A stretch of DNA of 64,000 nucleotides, taken from positions 1 through 64,000 of the forward strand of contig JANDJZ010000036.1 of the NCBI GenBank assembly GCA_027943245.1, written 5' to 3'. Below the pieces are notes generated by a model. It did not search any database, had not been told where the DNA came from, and was given only the letters and a program-made list of their open reading frames with translations. Source of the DNA: Acanthamoeba sp. SK_2022b (Eukaryota > Discosea > Longamoebia > Acanthamoebidae). The position numbers were made by a program, and so were the translations under genes. Positions 1 through 12,200 of this stretch are shown one piece after another (the first letter of the stretch is position 1; each line of letters starts with the position of its first letter).

Positions 1-2457
1 GGTCGACGTCGATGGCAGAGGGCGCGGACGACGCATTGAGGGAGAAGAACGACGACGGGGCGGCGGACGAGGTGCTGGCCGACGGTAGAACGGTCGACGA
101 GTAGCTCGTGGGCGACGCGAAGAGCGGTGAGAAGGGCGAGAAGGGGCCCTGCGACGTGCCCGAGAACGGGTTCGAGTCCGACGAAGTCTCCGTGAACGAG
201 GAGCAGAATGGCGCGTCAAAGGAGGAGGGCGATGGGGGTGAGAGCGTGGTCACTGAGGCGAGGGCCGACTTGAACGCGAGGATCGACGCGGCGGCAGCCG
301 GATCCGTAGCCACCGATGCGTCGCTGGTAGCGGTAGCGGTTGTGGGCGTGGATGTGGTGGTGGCGGCGGCGGCGGCGGCGGCGGTGGTGGTGGTCGGCGG
401 TGAGGGGAACGGAGCAATGCCGGGCAGAGGGATCGTCGACTGCGGCACCGTGCTGGACGCCCCCTTTCCGCTGCCGCGCACGGGCGCCGTTCGAGAGAGC
501 GGCCGTCGCCTTTCTGTGACGAGCATCAGAGTTGAGCAACGAATGTGCCGAGCAATGCAAGAATCCGGTGGTCGTGGCATACCTTCTTCGGCCTCCTTCT
601 CGGCCTTCCGCTTCAACGTGGCGATGGAGGGAGCCGAAACCGACAGGTGCTGCGGCATCGGCCCGTTGCTCCCTGCGGTCGATGGAAACGGGAGTATCGG
701 CGGGAGCGGCAGGATCGGCGGATAGCCGCCAGCGCTTGCCGGCGCAGCCCCGGCCGGGTGAAGGGGCAGGTACTTGCCCGTGGCTGCAGGCCGAGAGCGA
801 ATGAGCACACAGCGGGAGACAGTATTGGGGGGGGAGGTCCCGAATAAGAGAACCTTTAGGGAGCTGGGCGGTCGATGGGGAGACGGGCACGGACGACGAG
901 GAGGAGGACAGAGGCGAGGGCGCCGAAGAGGAAGCGGATGAGGAGGGCTTGGGCTGGATGAAGGGCGTGGGCGAGAGGGCGAGCACGGCGGGCGGATAGA
1001 GGAGGGGGGCGAGGCCAGCGAGCGATGCGATCACCTGAGGCGTCAGCGGCGGCGCCGACTGCAGGGCGGAGAGGTACAGCGGGTGGATCGGCATGGCTGA
1101 GGATCCGCCGCCACCCGGGCCGGGGAAGAGCTGCTGTGGGAAGGGCACAGGAGCAAAGCCTGGCGCAGGCGGCGCTGACGAAGGCCTAGAGCCCGACGGT
1201 GGTGAAGAAGATGACGAGGAGGCGGAGGCTGAAGGCGGCGGCAAAGGCGATGGGAGGGGGCGTTTCAGGCTGCGCCGGCCAGCCATCGACCGCTCGCGCT
1301 GCGTCGATTCCTCCGAGGCCACCGGCAGCGCCTCGCCCTGGCGCTTACGCTTGGGGTCCTCCTGGCCCGTCGCGACGTGGCTCGACAGCTCGCCGATGAG
1401 GTGGGCCTCTTGCCTCTCCATCTTGATCGCAGCGCCGCCCGTCAACAACTGCTCGCTGCCTCCCTCGTGGTCCTTGGGCTCCTCCTTGACCTTGGCCAGC
1501 AGCAATCCGGCACTGGCGTATTGCTGCTGCCTGCTGATCATGTCGTTGGTCGTGTCGGCTCTCTTGTTCGACGTGGTGGTAGTGGTATGTACAGTCGTAA
1601 AGGAGGGAGGCGACGGCGGGGCGGACGATCGAGAGGCAGCGGCGACAGAGGAGGTGGTGGAGGAGACGGCGGGTGAAAGGGAGAGCGGGACGCTGTCGCC
1701 CGCATGGAACGTGATCAAGGGGGAGTAGCCCATGTGTGGAGAGGAAGCGGAGAAGATGAAGGAGTAGAGGAAGCCCGTGAGGATCTGCTCCTTCGAAGAA
1801 CCACTGCAAGATAATAGCCGCATGAGCGTCGAGTGAGTTCAGTGCAAAGGCCAACCGCATTGCGCCAGTGGCGAGATATGAATCGGCGTACGGGATGGGG
1901 ATGCCGAGGTATCGCCCCAGGGTGGCCAGATGCTCGGCCGTGAAGTGGGGCCCTCTGCACCACTCCACGATCTTGCGGTAGCTGCAGGACCCACGGACCG
2001 GGTGACGGTGAGAAACGAGGAGGGGGTTATGCTGAAGAAACACGGTGTGCTGTTGGCACAAGGAGTCGCGCGTACATGGTCGCCAGTTCCCGACGCTGGT
2101 TGGTGTCCTTCCCGATGGCGGCGGGCTGGAGGTGGGTCAGGCGTTGGGTGACCTCTAAGTCCTCCAGGCGGTCAAAGAGAGGCTTCAGGAAGGCGAACGG
2201 GATGAGCACGCCCTCCAGCAGCTTGCTGCCTCTGTTGGCAAGTAGGCAGGGAAAGAAAGATGAGGAGACCGAGGCCAGCAACGCGTGGAGTAAAGCTATC
2301 AATGCTATCCGCACATTAACGCAAACAAACAAACAAACGTGTACCCTTCTTTGGGCGGAGCCTTGACATTGATGCCCAGTAGAGAGCAGAAGTCGAGCTT
2401 GGCCGCCACATCAGACTCAGAAAGCCACCGCTGGCCCGCGCGAAGATAGGACTCCAT
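1..2457 (-). CDS. Ser/Pro/Ala-rich nuclear-type protein, weakly DEK/SAP-like (partial)
   Basis: This minus-strand gene runs off the left edge. Exons that join in frame read from Met at 2457: MESYLRAGQRWLSESDVAAK, then a segment with LLEGVLIPFAFLKPLFDRLE, then YRKIVEWCRGPHFTAEHLAT leading into GSSKEQILTGFLYSFIF. The last helical pair resembles the SAP-like fold of DEK (helix, short loop, helix ending in a FL..P-type motif), but the match is weak. After about 1800 the protein becomes low complexity, with Ser/Pro/Ala/Thr runs, two short acidic/Lys motifs (VKEEPKD and IKMERQE, possibly SUMO-type), a KRKR patch and a KRKAEKEAEE stretch near 600. An intron near 765-855 and another near 520-595 keep the frame open to position 1. 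Donors are of GTACG type. Upstream exons beyond 2457 are possible, since that frame stays open to about 2811. A chromatin or transcription role is inference only. Confidence 0.55.
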
Positions 2458-3952
2458 GACCTGCAGCTCGCAACACGCACGCCACTCAGTTAATACTTGC
2501 GCAGTTCTCCGGAGTTGTGCACAACCGTTGGCGAAACAACAGGCCTGAAAGATGCGTGTGTAGAGTGGGGATGCGGGTGATATGTGTTGCGGCGCCAGGT
2601 GTACCTGGCTTCCGACCTGAAGGAGCGACGGTGATGGGGGGAATCGATCATGCGCTGACGAAGGAGGCTTGGGAAGGTGCATGAGCAGATGTGAAGCTTC
2701 GGCGTCTAGTTCGCCCGTAGATGATGCAACGGATCCCATACAGATCTGCGAGGCTGTGGCTGTGTACCTGCAGGCACGTAACTGGGTGTTCAGAATCGGG
2801 CTAATAATCAAAATTCACAAGATTGGATGAAATTCTGCGAAAAGTGTAGAAAGAAGAAGACCAAGGTGGCCCTTCAGTGCAAAAGCAGAGCACCGCGGGA
2901 CGATAAAAAAGCACGGCACCCTTTCGTGGCAACCAAGAAGATGAAAGAAGCTGCGGCGGTGCGGCAACCTTGCTTGATGCGTTACAACCGGATATCACAG
3001 ATAGCGTTCGCAGGATCTGTGCGAGACGCAAGGAATCTTTTGTAGGGCCACAACCCTCTTTTGTAGGGCCACAAGCCAGCGCGCCGGCGTTACGGGGTTG
3101 TAACACAACCCACCAATAGGGACATTGAAAAGTGGCTTCTCTGGCCATGATTCTTCGAAATGGGCCAATTTTCAGTATTATGGCCGACAAATTGGATGTT
3201 CCATCCCCGCAGGAATGGCGGTAGCAAAGTCTGGCCCACAAGGATGGCCACGAGAACGTAACACGACGAAGAAGATGAAAGCGTCCGCTGCTGTAAAATA
3301 TTCGTAAAGCAACCAAAAGCCCGCGCAAGTGCTGATCCTCCAAGGAAAAGAGGAAGGAAAAGAGGAGCTACCGAACCGAAAACTCTTACAGCCCCGCCCA
3401 CCCCACACCACACACCACCACGGGGCGAGGTTGGAGGAACCTTGGATGGTCTGCCAGACGGAAGGGGAGCAAGAGAGAAGGGACCGGCGATACTTGGAAA
3501 TAGATCAAAAGCTGCCACCTTACAACCCTTGCAAGATCCTCGCTCCTCGGTTATAACCGGACTGCCGTGACTGGAAATTACCGGACTGCAACTTGCAACC
3601 ACCAAAACAACAAGGACAGGATTGCTGGTGGCCCAACACGTCTGCTTGTTTGATGTGTGAGACTGAACAAGGGTGCTGGATGATTGTTATCCTACCAAAA
3701 GGATCTCAAGACCAAGCTTGGTGTGGGGAAGGCATGCTAGAGCTGGAGAATAAGTTGCACAACACAAAAGCCACACTACTCTGTGTCATCTGTCCAAATT
3801 CAGCTTGGGATGCTTGCTCTTTTCACTCTCAACACATTCTTAACTTCCACATGGTTAGAGTGAGATACGTAGTGGGCTGGTTCCTGTCTCAGCTAAGCTT
3901 TAAAAAAATGTGGAGCTTTTTCTTCGGCTGTTTATTTTGTTGTTAATTTGAG
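2458..3952. other. Intergenic region with no convincing gene
   Basis: Several short open frames exist here (for example about 117 codons at 3593-3946 on the plus strand), but none shows a domain, a splice structure or the codon texture of its neighbours. Base composition is lower in GC than the flanking genes. A 17-nt direct repeat, CTTTTGTAGGGCCACAA, occurs twice about 20 nt apart at 3037-3053 and 3057-3074. The stretch lies between the 5' side of the minus-strand gene and the small plus-strand gene at 3953, so it probably holds both promoters. Confidence 0.4.
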
Positions 3953-4510
3953 ATGGCGACTGCGTGCATTCTTAGCGGAGCCGCCCTGGGCCTCAGCACT
4001 ACTCTTTACGCTAATGCCCTCAGGAAGACCTACTTGATGCGTGGTATATGCTTGATTCCGCTCCACACTAGAAATTCAGACCCCCCCCCTCTCAATTTCT
4101 CACTTACATCATTCTCTAGCCCCCTGGCGGCACCTTGGTGGCATCTTCGGAGGCGGTATTTTGGGCTATTATTATCACAAGCTCGACAAGGTACGGGACA
4201 CTATATCATGTTTGAGGATTGAGGATAATTAACTCGGCCAAACACCATGCTCAGCACGAAGACGCGAAGATGGCTGCGATCAACAAGAAGTACCGAGAGA
4301 AGTATGGTGCCCTCGACAACCCTATCCTAGTTCAGGCTCCCTACTTGGTACTACACCAGAACGCATCTCCACCTTCCGCGAGACATGCTTGTGCACCGCT
4401 GCGCTGTACCTGACTGCCTCCACTTATTGTGTTGCTTGCGCGTGACAGAGGTCATCACCAGAGAAGGAGAGCAGCGCGGACGAGTAGGCGTGTCCCCACT
4501 CCCCGGCTGA
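3953..4510 (+). CDS. Small single-pass membrane protein, unrecognised
   Basis: Four exons give roughly 105 residues. Exon 1 starts MATACILSGAALGLSTTLYA and ends at a GTATAT donor. Exon 2 reads APWRHLGGIFGGGILGYYYH, a glycine-zipper-like hydrophobic segment. Exon 3 is basic and helical (HEDAKMAAINKKYREKYGAL). The third exon could read to a stop at 4413, but splicing at CTTG|GTACTAC to an acceptor before 4450 gives a short C-terminus ending at 4510. The intron before exon 2 holds a 9-C run. Size and shape (short hydrophobic N-terminus, membrane segment, charged C-terminal helix) recall accessory subunits of mitochondrial inner-membrane complexes, but I cannot name a family. It is followed head-to-tail by the SDR gene. 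Confidence 0.55.
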
Positions 4511-4888
4511 GCGTTGCAAGCATGCAGCAATGATGTCGATAAACCGCGTTTGCTTCGTTCTCGTTCTTCACTAGCACTGATCTTGCCTGCCAGGGGTGAG
4601 GGTGTTGCCCGCTGTGTGCTGACTCTTTTAGGGGTAGTACGCGCCTCGCTCATACAAGCGTACCATCATTGGCAGAAGTGATCGATCTGCCGTAACAACG
4701 CGAAGTAAGGGGTGGCACGGGTGTGTCGTGGGGGGCCGTTGTGTGCGGGCCGTTGTAGCCACCCGGAAGCGAGAGAGGCGAAAGCAGCCAAGAGGAGCAT
4801 TCCTTCCGTACCGGAGGAATAATTAAAAGGCGTGGAGAAGGAAGCGACCGGACAGACAAGCAACTCAACTTTGGTCAGATACGGCACA

Positions 4889-6320
4889 ATGTGGCTCGAA
4901 GTAGCGGTCGTGGTGGTCTCGTTGTGGGTGGTACGGATGGTGCACCGCCTCGTTGTGGTGAAGGATCTCAAGGGTCAGGTTGCCCTCGTCACTGGTGGCG
5001 GCTCCGGCATTGGCAGGAAGGTACCCCTTCCTAAGTCTTTTCCCAACACAAAACGACAATATATTTGATATATTGTTATTGGATATAAAATTAAATCTTG
5101 GATATAAAATTAAATCGATTTGGATTTAACCCTTTTTTCAAAATAAATATCTGACAGATGAGTCTGGTGCTGGCCCAAAAGGGCTGCAAGCTGGTCATTT
5201 GGGACATCAACACTGACGCTGCCCAGAAAGTTGGTTCGTTGTCCACAACCTCCACAGCGTCGTTTCTTTGCCAAGTGCTGTGAGCTGATGGCAAGTCGGG
5301 GAGTAGCCCAAGAGATAAAGAAGGTGGGCGGCGAGGCGTGGGCCTACCACTGCAACGTCATGGATAACGAGGCCGTGCGCGAGGTGGCCGCCAAGGTGCA
5401 GTCCGACGTCGGCAAGGTCGACATCCTCATCAACAACGCTGGCATCGTGTCGGGCAAGTTCATCACCGAGCTCAGCGACGAGCATATCACGCGCACGATG
5501 GGAGTCAACGTGCTGTCGCACTTTTGGACGATCAAGGCCTTCCTTCCGGCAATGATCTCCTCCAACCGCGGCCACATCGTCACCATCGGTACCGCCAACT
5601 CAATCCTCCTTCTTATTCATGTCATGTTGACCTGCGCATGTTGGCCGCCTGCAGCCTCGGCCGCGGCCATCTCGGCATCGACCAAGATGTGTGACTACGT
5701 TGCGTCTAAGTTCGCAGTCTACGGCCTGAACGAGAGCCTCAGGCTCGACCTCGCTCGTCGTGGTGTCAAGGGCGTGCACACCACCGTACGGCCACGGCGC
5801 TCCCTCCTCCTCCCCCAAAGCGAAGGCGCCTCACTCGTGTCCAATCCGTCAGGCCGTGTGTCCCTACTACATCAACACGGGCATGTTTGATGGCGTCAAG
5901 ACCAACTTCTTGCTGCCCATCTTGGAGGAGGACTACGTGGCCAACCGCGTAGTAGACGCCATCCAACACAACGACCAGGTGCCGCTCCCCTCCTCACCCC
6001 CCCCCACCAACAGCAATGCCTTGATGATAAGCTCTGACTCACACGCAATTGCGGTCTTCTGTTGATACTGCAGCATCTGGTGATGCCGTGGATAGTGAAC
6101 CTTATCTACATCCTTCGCCTCTTCCCGGCGCCCGTCATGGACTTGGTATCGAACGCCCTTGGCGTTACCAAGGTTGGTGCACCTCTTCTTGTTCTACTTG
6201 CGCCCCCCCCCCCCTCGCGACACGTCGTGACCAATGCTGACCTGCGTGGCGCAGACGATGGACGAGTTTCAGGGCAGAGGATGGGAGGCCACCAACCCGA
6301 CCGCCAAGAAGGCGCAGTAG
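4889..6320 (+). CDS. Short-chain dehydrogenase, SDR16C/retinol dehydrogenase-like
   Basis: Predicted membrane-anchored NAD(P)-dependent alcohol/steroid/retinol-type dehydrogenase of about 310 residues. The N-terminus (MWLEVAVVVVSLWVVRMVHR) is a single hydrophobic anchor, as in 17-beta-HSD11/13 and RDH10. The cofactor motif TGGGSGIG follows, then NNAGIV in the central strand. The active site is a Ser in IASAAAISAST and YVASK (Tyr and Lys). The segments ARRGVKGVHTT, VCPYYINTGMFDGVK and a C-terminal VSNALGVTK..MDEFQGRGW are typical of the SDR16C group. Seven exons join in frame; donors include GCAGGAAG|GTACC at about 5020 and GTTG|GTTCG at about 5235. The stop at 6318-6320 faces the stop of the rhomboid gene 115 nt away. 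Substrate cannot be told from sequence. Confidence 0.88.
5079..5116. repeat. 19-nt tandem duplication in SDR intron 1
   Basis: The 19-mer TTGGATATAAAATTAAATC is present twice, back to back and perfectly, inside an AT-rich island in the first intron of the SDR gene. The island contrasts sharply with the GC-rich exons on both sides. Confidence 0.9.
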
Positions 6321-6434
6321 CCGAGCGAGCCGTCTGAGCAAGAGAGAGGCAATGTACATTGAGGCGCGGTTTAAACGCGGTGGAGGACATGATGGGTTAC
6401 AGGGGAGGGAGGACAGGACAGGGGGAGACACGGC

Positions 6435-7872
6435 TCAGCGGCGAAGGTAGCGTCGGCGAAGATAAAGCGCGTAGAGAAACCCGCAGAGGGCGCCGCCCAA
6501 GTGGCCCACGTGCGAGGTGGTTGATTGAGGGAAGAAGATGGCGCTAAAGATGTCATACACGATTAACCCTCCGACGAGGATCGGCGCCCTCATTGGAATC
6601 GCCCCAAACTGAACCCACGCCAGCAACCACATGTGACCGTACATCCACGCCATCAGTAGGCTTGCGGGCCTGCTACCACCACTAGTGTGGCGAGGAGTGG
6701 CGGGGGGGGGAGAGAGGAGGAGGGGAGCACCAAAAACAAGAGTTCTTCGGGTAAGAGTGTGGCAAAGACGACCGAAAGGCCCATGACGGCCCCCGACATG
6801 CCCAGGGCGCTCTGATGGGCGCCAGCCCTGGATGGCCAGAGAGAGGGGATGGGCGGGAGGAAGAGGAAGGAGGGGAGCGTGATAACACCAACTCAGTGCT
6901 TCGGCGCCAGCGCGTTGCTGCCGGTGGCGGCAGGTGTACCTCTTGAGCTTGTCGTACTCCCTGGGGTTGCGGGACCTGAGGCGAGGGGTGATCACGTTGA
7001 CCCAGATCAAGTGAGCCACGTTTGACACGAGACCTGGCCATGCGCGCCGTACGACGTTGTTGCGATGGATTAGATGGGGCGGCAGCGGCAGCGACGGGGA
7101 GAAGGGAGTGCGTACCGGCGGCCAGGTAGAGCAGGACGGTGGACTTCGAGCCCAGCATGTGCATGACCGGCTTGCCGAATACGTACAAAACGTAGCTGGT
7201 CGTTGTAGTTATGTTGTGTGAGTGAGTGAGAGGCCAAATGGGACTGGAGGTGCACGCACCCGTTGAATAAGAGGTGTAGCGGGTCAGAGTGGCTGAATGC
7301 CGGGGTGATAAGCGTCCACACTCGTCCCTGGTGTTGTGCACACCTCTGTGAGTAGAGCCCAAGGGCAGGAACAGGAACGCTTGCTGCGGGTAATGGACCT
7401 CTTGCAGGTTGTGCAATGTGGAGGCAAAGTGCTGGCGCATGACGCGGGGCGGGACCAGGTACAACCCAACAAACACCAGGACGTTGATACCCAGCAGGAC
7501 GTCGATGACGTCCGGCCCCCCGTATCCGTACGACGAGTGCGGAGCACGCACTTGATTGCCATGCTGTCTCCCCACTGTCGATGCGGCAGATTTGCTCTTG
7601 GAGGACTTGGCCTTGGCAGCCCAGGGAGAGGAGTGCACAAACCGCAGGCCACACATCTGAAGCCTTGCCTGCCTCGGGCCAGCGTGCGAGAGGCCTCGCA
7701 CCACGGCAACGAGGGGGCCAGCGGCGACGTCGCCACGTCTGGTGGGCAACGCGCTGGCAAAGATCCCCAGACGGCAGCTCTGACGCAGAGGCAACCCACG
7801 CAGCGAGGCAAACGGGGCCAAGGAGCGGGGGGCAGGACCCGCAAACCGCAGCGACGACCCAATCCTTCTCAT
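6435..7872 (-). CDS. Rhomboid-family intramembrane serine protease, mitochondrial type
   Basis: Start ATG at 7872 opens an Arg/Ser/Ala-rich N-terminus (MRRIGSSLRFAGPAPRSLAP) lacking acids, which looks like a mitochondrial targeting peptide. The rhomboid core follows: a first TM (VIDVLLGINVLVFVGLYLVP), the L1 signature GRVWTLITPAFSHSDPLHLL with its WxLxT..FxHxxxxHL pattern, the helix VLLYLAAG, the catalytic serine segment ALGMSGAVMGLSVVFATLLP (G-x-S-G), and the catalytic histidine in STTSHVGHLGGALCGFLYAL. Both dyad residues are therefore present. The protein ends with a basic tail (LRRRYLRR). About six exons are needed; one intron holds a C homopolymer at 6702-6710. The C-terminal part suggests a PARL/Pcp1-like enzyme, which cleaves membrane proteins in the mitochondrial inner membrane. 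Its start lies only 74 nt after the stop of the CZIB gene on the same strand. Confidence 0.85.
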
Positions 7873-7946
7873 TTGATGTGTCGAGAAATATAAAAGAGAA
7901 AAAGCGGTGGATGGGTATTGTTCCTGCATGATGGCCGCCAGCCACG

Positions 7947-9068
7947 CTATTTGGTCACGGTAAAGCGGTGCTCCAGGTTGTAAACGCCAACCTGTCGTTG
8001 GGAGAGCGGTTAGGCACCACGCCACTTCACAATCCCCCGCCTCTGTCGAGCGGCCGCACCGATTCGTTTTGGCGTTCATCAAACTCGCACCAGTCGTCGG
8101 ACAGGTCCACGTTCTTGAACTTGGTCCCGCTCTCCTCGCCCTCCGCCACGAACCCATCCTGTCCACCAGCATTTGACGCGTCCATCACACCAGGTGAACG
8201 ACAGGCCCACACTCCACATGCGTGCGGTGCGCGCGCGCGTGTGTGTCTCTACCCGGGGATGGTAGTCCACGGGCTCCATCCCGCGGCAGTCAAAGTAGGC
8301 CAGAGGCTTCCACTTGCCGCTGTCCTCCAGGCGATAGGTGCCTGCAGCAGGCTGATCGACTTCACACGTGTGACCGCACCGCAACCGCAACATCCCCGTT
8401 CGAGTATCCGTGTTAGGAGCACGGGCCGAGCCCAATTGTGACGGGAGAAGCCCGATACGTACGGACTTGCATGGAGTTCTCGCGACGGCAGCCCTTGCAC
8501 TGTGAGACGTGGCAGAGGTTTGTGCGACTGAGCACCAAGCAATGCGCCCCAAGAGAGAAGGAGGTGCTCACACACCTTCATGGCCAGGTTGGCAGTGCCC
8601 CTACTTCCGCTCATCTCGGCTTCCTCCTGCTCGGGCCGCATGTGCGGGGGTGAGCACAAGCAACAGCGGCCAATCACTGCTCCTGAGGTGGGTCTACCAG
8701 TGGGTCGATGTAGATCCAGCTGTCCTTTGGCGTCTCCTCACCGCAGTTGCTGCACTTGACCTTCATGTAGAGTCAAGGAGAAATGGATAGGTGGTGTGGC
8801 CAGTGGACAGCTTTCGCAGCAGAGGACCCACACAGGCGGCAGCAAAGCGGACGTACCCTGATGTAGAACTTGGTGTCCTTCTTGATGGTCACGCTTTCCA
8901 GGTCTGCAAGTTGGGTGTGAAAATGCGGTGGGAGAGCCGGGGGCGTGCACAGGTGGCGTACGTTCAGCGTCCATCTTCCACTCGAGCACGAACTTGGGCT
9001 GTCAGGGAGAAAGCTAAGCACTAGTAGTAATGGCCACAACAACGGCACACAAAAGGGGTGGGCACCAT
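7947..9068 (-). CDS. CXXC zinc-binding protein, CZIB/DUF866 (C1orf123) family
   Basis: The exons give a protein of about 160 residues that follows human C1orf123 closely: PKFVLEWKMDAEHLESVTIK, then VKCSNCGEETPKDSWIYIDP with the first CxxC, SRGTANLAMK joined to CKGCRRENSMQ with the second CxxC, YFDCRGMEPVDYHPR, DGFVAEGEESGTKFKNVDLS, and a last exon VGVYNLEHRFTVTK before the stop at 7947. The two CxxC pairs bind one zinc in the family. Molecular function is unknown; the human protein is reported to interact with haem- and copper-related partners. The best start is an ATG at 9066-9068 followed immediately by GTGCCC, so exon 1 would consist of the start codon alone and splice to PKFVLEW. That start is tentative; the rest is firm. 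Confidence 0.85.
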
Positions 9069-9247
9069 GATGATTTGCTGGATGATTTGCTCTGCTGGAT
9101 GATTTGCTCTGCTACAAACAATACAGATATTTTCTTATTGTTTTTTTATGCGGTTGTGCTCAAATTGAGCTGTGCCCCAAAAGTAAGCCACCAACATGAG
9201 ACAAACACAGCCGCCTTGAAGGACTACAGGGCGGATTGCAGCGTATG

Positions 9248-12200
9248 TCAGGAGTCAGCGGAAGATAGCCAGCCCATGTCGAGGGTGTAGCCGATTTCCT
9301 GCTTGAACTTGTTGGTTAACTCGGGCGATTCCGCCAGCCGCTCGATCATGCCCAGCGCCACCTGGGCAGGGCGAACACATTAGGCCGCGGCACGCCCTCC
9401 GTGAGGCTTAGCAGCGGCGTACCTGGAGGGTAGTAAGGGAGTAGGCGCCGTCTCCAGTGAATAGGCCCTCCTCCATGAAGGCGCTGATGAAGTCGAGCTC
9501 CGAGTAGAGGTGGAGCACCCCCGTGTGGACGATGAGCCAGGCAAACAGGGCCACCAGATCGTCGGCGGTTCTGCACGCAACAGCCCAGGCGCAATGGGTC
9601 AGGTGTGGGTTGGAGTTCATACGCGATACCGGTGCACATACATGATGAGATCCGAGTCCTTGGGCAGGTTGGACGCGCCCTGCTTTCTCTTTTTGTTCCT
9701 ACAGGGCGTCGTTTGGCCCAATTCGTGTGTCGTTAGTTGCCTGCGCGCCTGTGTGGTGTGTGTGCGCGCCAGCCAACTGTTGACCTATGGAGAGGGGCCG
9801 CACCAAAACGAAGCGACGTCGTGATTGATCGAATGTCGCAGAAAGGTCAGGCAGTCGAGCTTGTCGTACGGGGTGTCGTAGTTGTGGAGGTGACTGTGAC
9901 GAAGGACCAGACGTCAATGGGGACGGGGCGCCATAAGCTCATATGGCCCGGGAGAGACAGAACAGCAACGCACCGTAAGAAGTAGGAGGCCATCTGGTAG
10001 GGTTTGGTGAGTTGGGCATTCTCGTCGTCGGAGCTGGGCTCTCCGCCTGCCGTCGGCTCCTTCAGCCAAAAGGCGGGCTTGATCTGGAAGTCGGTGGGCG
10101 TCATCCGTCGCAGGAGGCGCAGCTGCTGTCGGAACAGGTCCTCTCGGGTCGTGTTCTACGCACAAGTGGATGTCGCAACGCGTGTGGAGCAAACGCATGG
10201 GAATTGATAATTACTAATTACTAATAATATTTTCATACAAAGAAATAAAGAGAATAGCAACGTACAAAGCCAACGTAGAGGTTGAAGAGGGGCTTGTACA
10301 CTCGAGGCAGTACAATTCTGGTGATTTTGAAGAAAGTGTGATGATGATGGGAGAGGGAAGTGAGCGGGTGGGTGAGGTACCTATTTACAGCGACATGACA
10401 CTCCTCGCGCCCGTTGGGCGCATCCAACAGCAGAAACTTGGCCAAGATGAGGCCGCACAGATGGTCTGACCGCCACACGGGCACGTCAGGAGGTCGGCCA
10501 ACGGAGAAGTGGGGGAGAACGAAGGGAAGGCGTACTGACGTAGGCCTTGACCTCTTTCACGGCCTTTTGCAGTGTCTCCTCTGTCAATCTGATGATGGGG
10601 CACGAACTAGCGCGTAAGCACCGACCAACGAGCAAATTGAGCATCATGCCCAAATAAACAGTGGCGTACCGTTTCTGGGACGACGTGTGCGAGAGGGATC
10701 TCACATCGGGCGATTCCACGGCGTAAAGCAGACTGCCTCGCCACAGCACAACAAAACAACGAAGTTTGGTCAACAGAGCGACAAGAGAATTGGAGCGAGC
10801 TCGGCGCACAGGCGTACGTGAACTGGTCCACGAATCCGTTGATGTTCTTGCCCAACGGGTGCGTGGGCGATTTGAGAATGGTGGTGATGTGGTCGAGCAA
10901 CATGCGGGGCTCCGTCAGCTCCCTGATGACGGCCGATAGTCGTGAGGACGGGCTGCAACACGTGGCATGAAGGAAGGGGGAAGGGTGGTCACCTGTGCGG
11001 ATCGTGCAGGCGAACCAGGTCCCAGTCGCCGGCGTCGGCCTTGTGCAGGTATTGGCTGATGCACTGCGAATGCAACACTGCAGTACATCATGCCAGGCCG
11101 TTAGCCTCCGCAGTGCGTGAGCGCGCGCTTGCTTGTATTCAACACACCTTTACCGGAGAGGAGGGTAGTGATCGAGTCGTTGCCGGAATCCGCTCCACAC
11201 TCCGCGCAACTGCAGTTGAGCGCGTCGGTCAATGGGCCACCACACAATATTTCAAATATATATATATATATATATATGGGACATGAGATCGGTACGTGTT
11301 ATTCATCACTGTGTTGAAGTAGAGCTGCCACTCGTCTTCAAGATGTCGACATGTCTGTCCGAAGGATAGCAGGGTAAGATTTTGTGAGAAACAAAAAGCA
11401 AGGTGACTGTGGGAGAGGGACAGGCACCAACACATGGAGGGTGTCGTAGTCCGACCTTCCATTCCAGCCACCAAATAAATAGAGCCTGGACCACGTGGCG
11501 ATGTCACGCGCTCTAAGCTAAGCAATTCATTCCTGAATGATGACCGGAGGGAGAACTGGCGCACTTGTTTTTTGACGATAGGGTGACCGCATGCGACCAG
11601 CGCGGAGCAGGCGGCTCGCCAGACGTGAAAGGCTTGTACCACACCAACGTGTCTGCACACCCCAAGCACACCATCATGCGAGCTTCAATCTTCATTCTGT
11701 GAACTCCTAAAATAACAATAACAATAACAATAACAACACCAACTATAACACAATAACACAATAACACAACAACAACAATAAACGAAAAAGCGGGCGCACT
11801 GGTGTCGAGGAAGTAGAGGTCCTGCGAGGGCACGCGGTGGTCCCACCCGCCTATCAGCAGCATCCGTGTGCCCAACAAAACCTATCCATCGACGCAAAGG
11901 CGAGACAAGTTAAACGCGTGGTACACACGCCAGACAGACGATCGGATAGGCGTGGAAGGGACACGCGTACTGCGGTATGCGAGTCCAAAGAGCCAGGTCC
12001 AACTCCGGAGGTAAGCGGACGCTCCCACTTCATCTTGCCCGGCGTTGTGTACAGCACCCACACGTCATTCGATGACTTCGTGCCGTCGTAGCCGCCGAAC
12101 ACCAAAATCTGCGCATAACGCAAGCGGCGCCATGTCAGCAAGTCAGCCCACCGGCCGTCGCCGCACGACTCGTAGCGAGCAGGGAGTGCTGTCACCTTGT

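Noticed and set aside
216..725. Plus-strand Gly/Ala/Val-rich frame over the left-edge gene
   Set aside because: It is the antisense shadow of a Ser/Pro/Thr-rich minus-strand exon.
3593..3946. 117-codon frame in the 2.5-3.9 kb intergenic region
   Set aside because: No domain and no similarity noticed; base composition is intergenic.
11229..11286. Ile-Tyr repeat peptide
   Set aside because: Arises from the (AT)n run in an intron.
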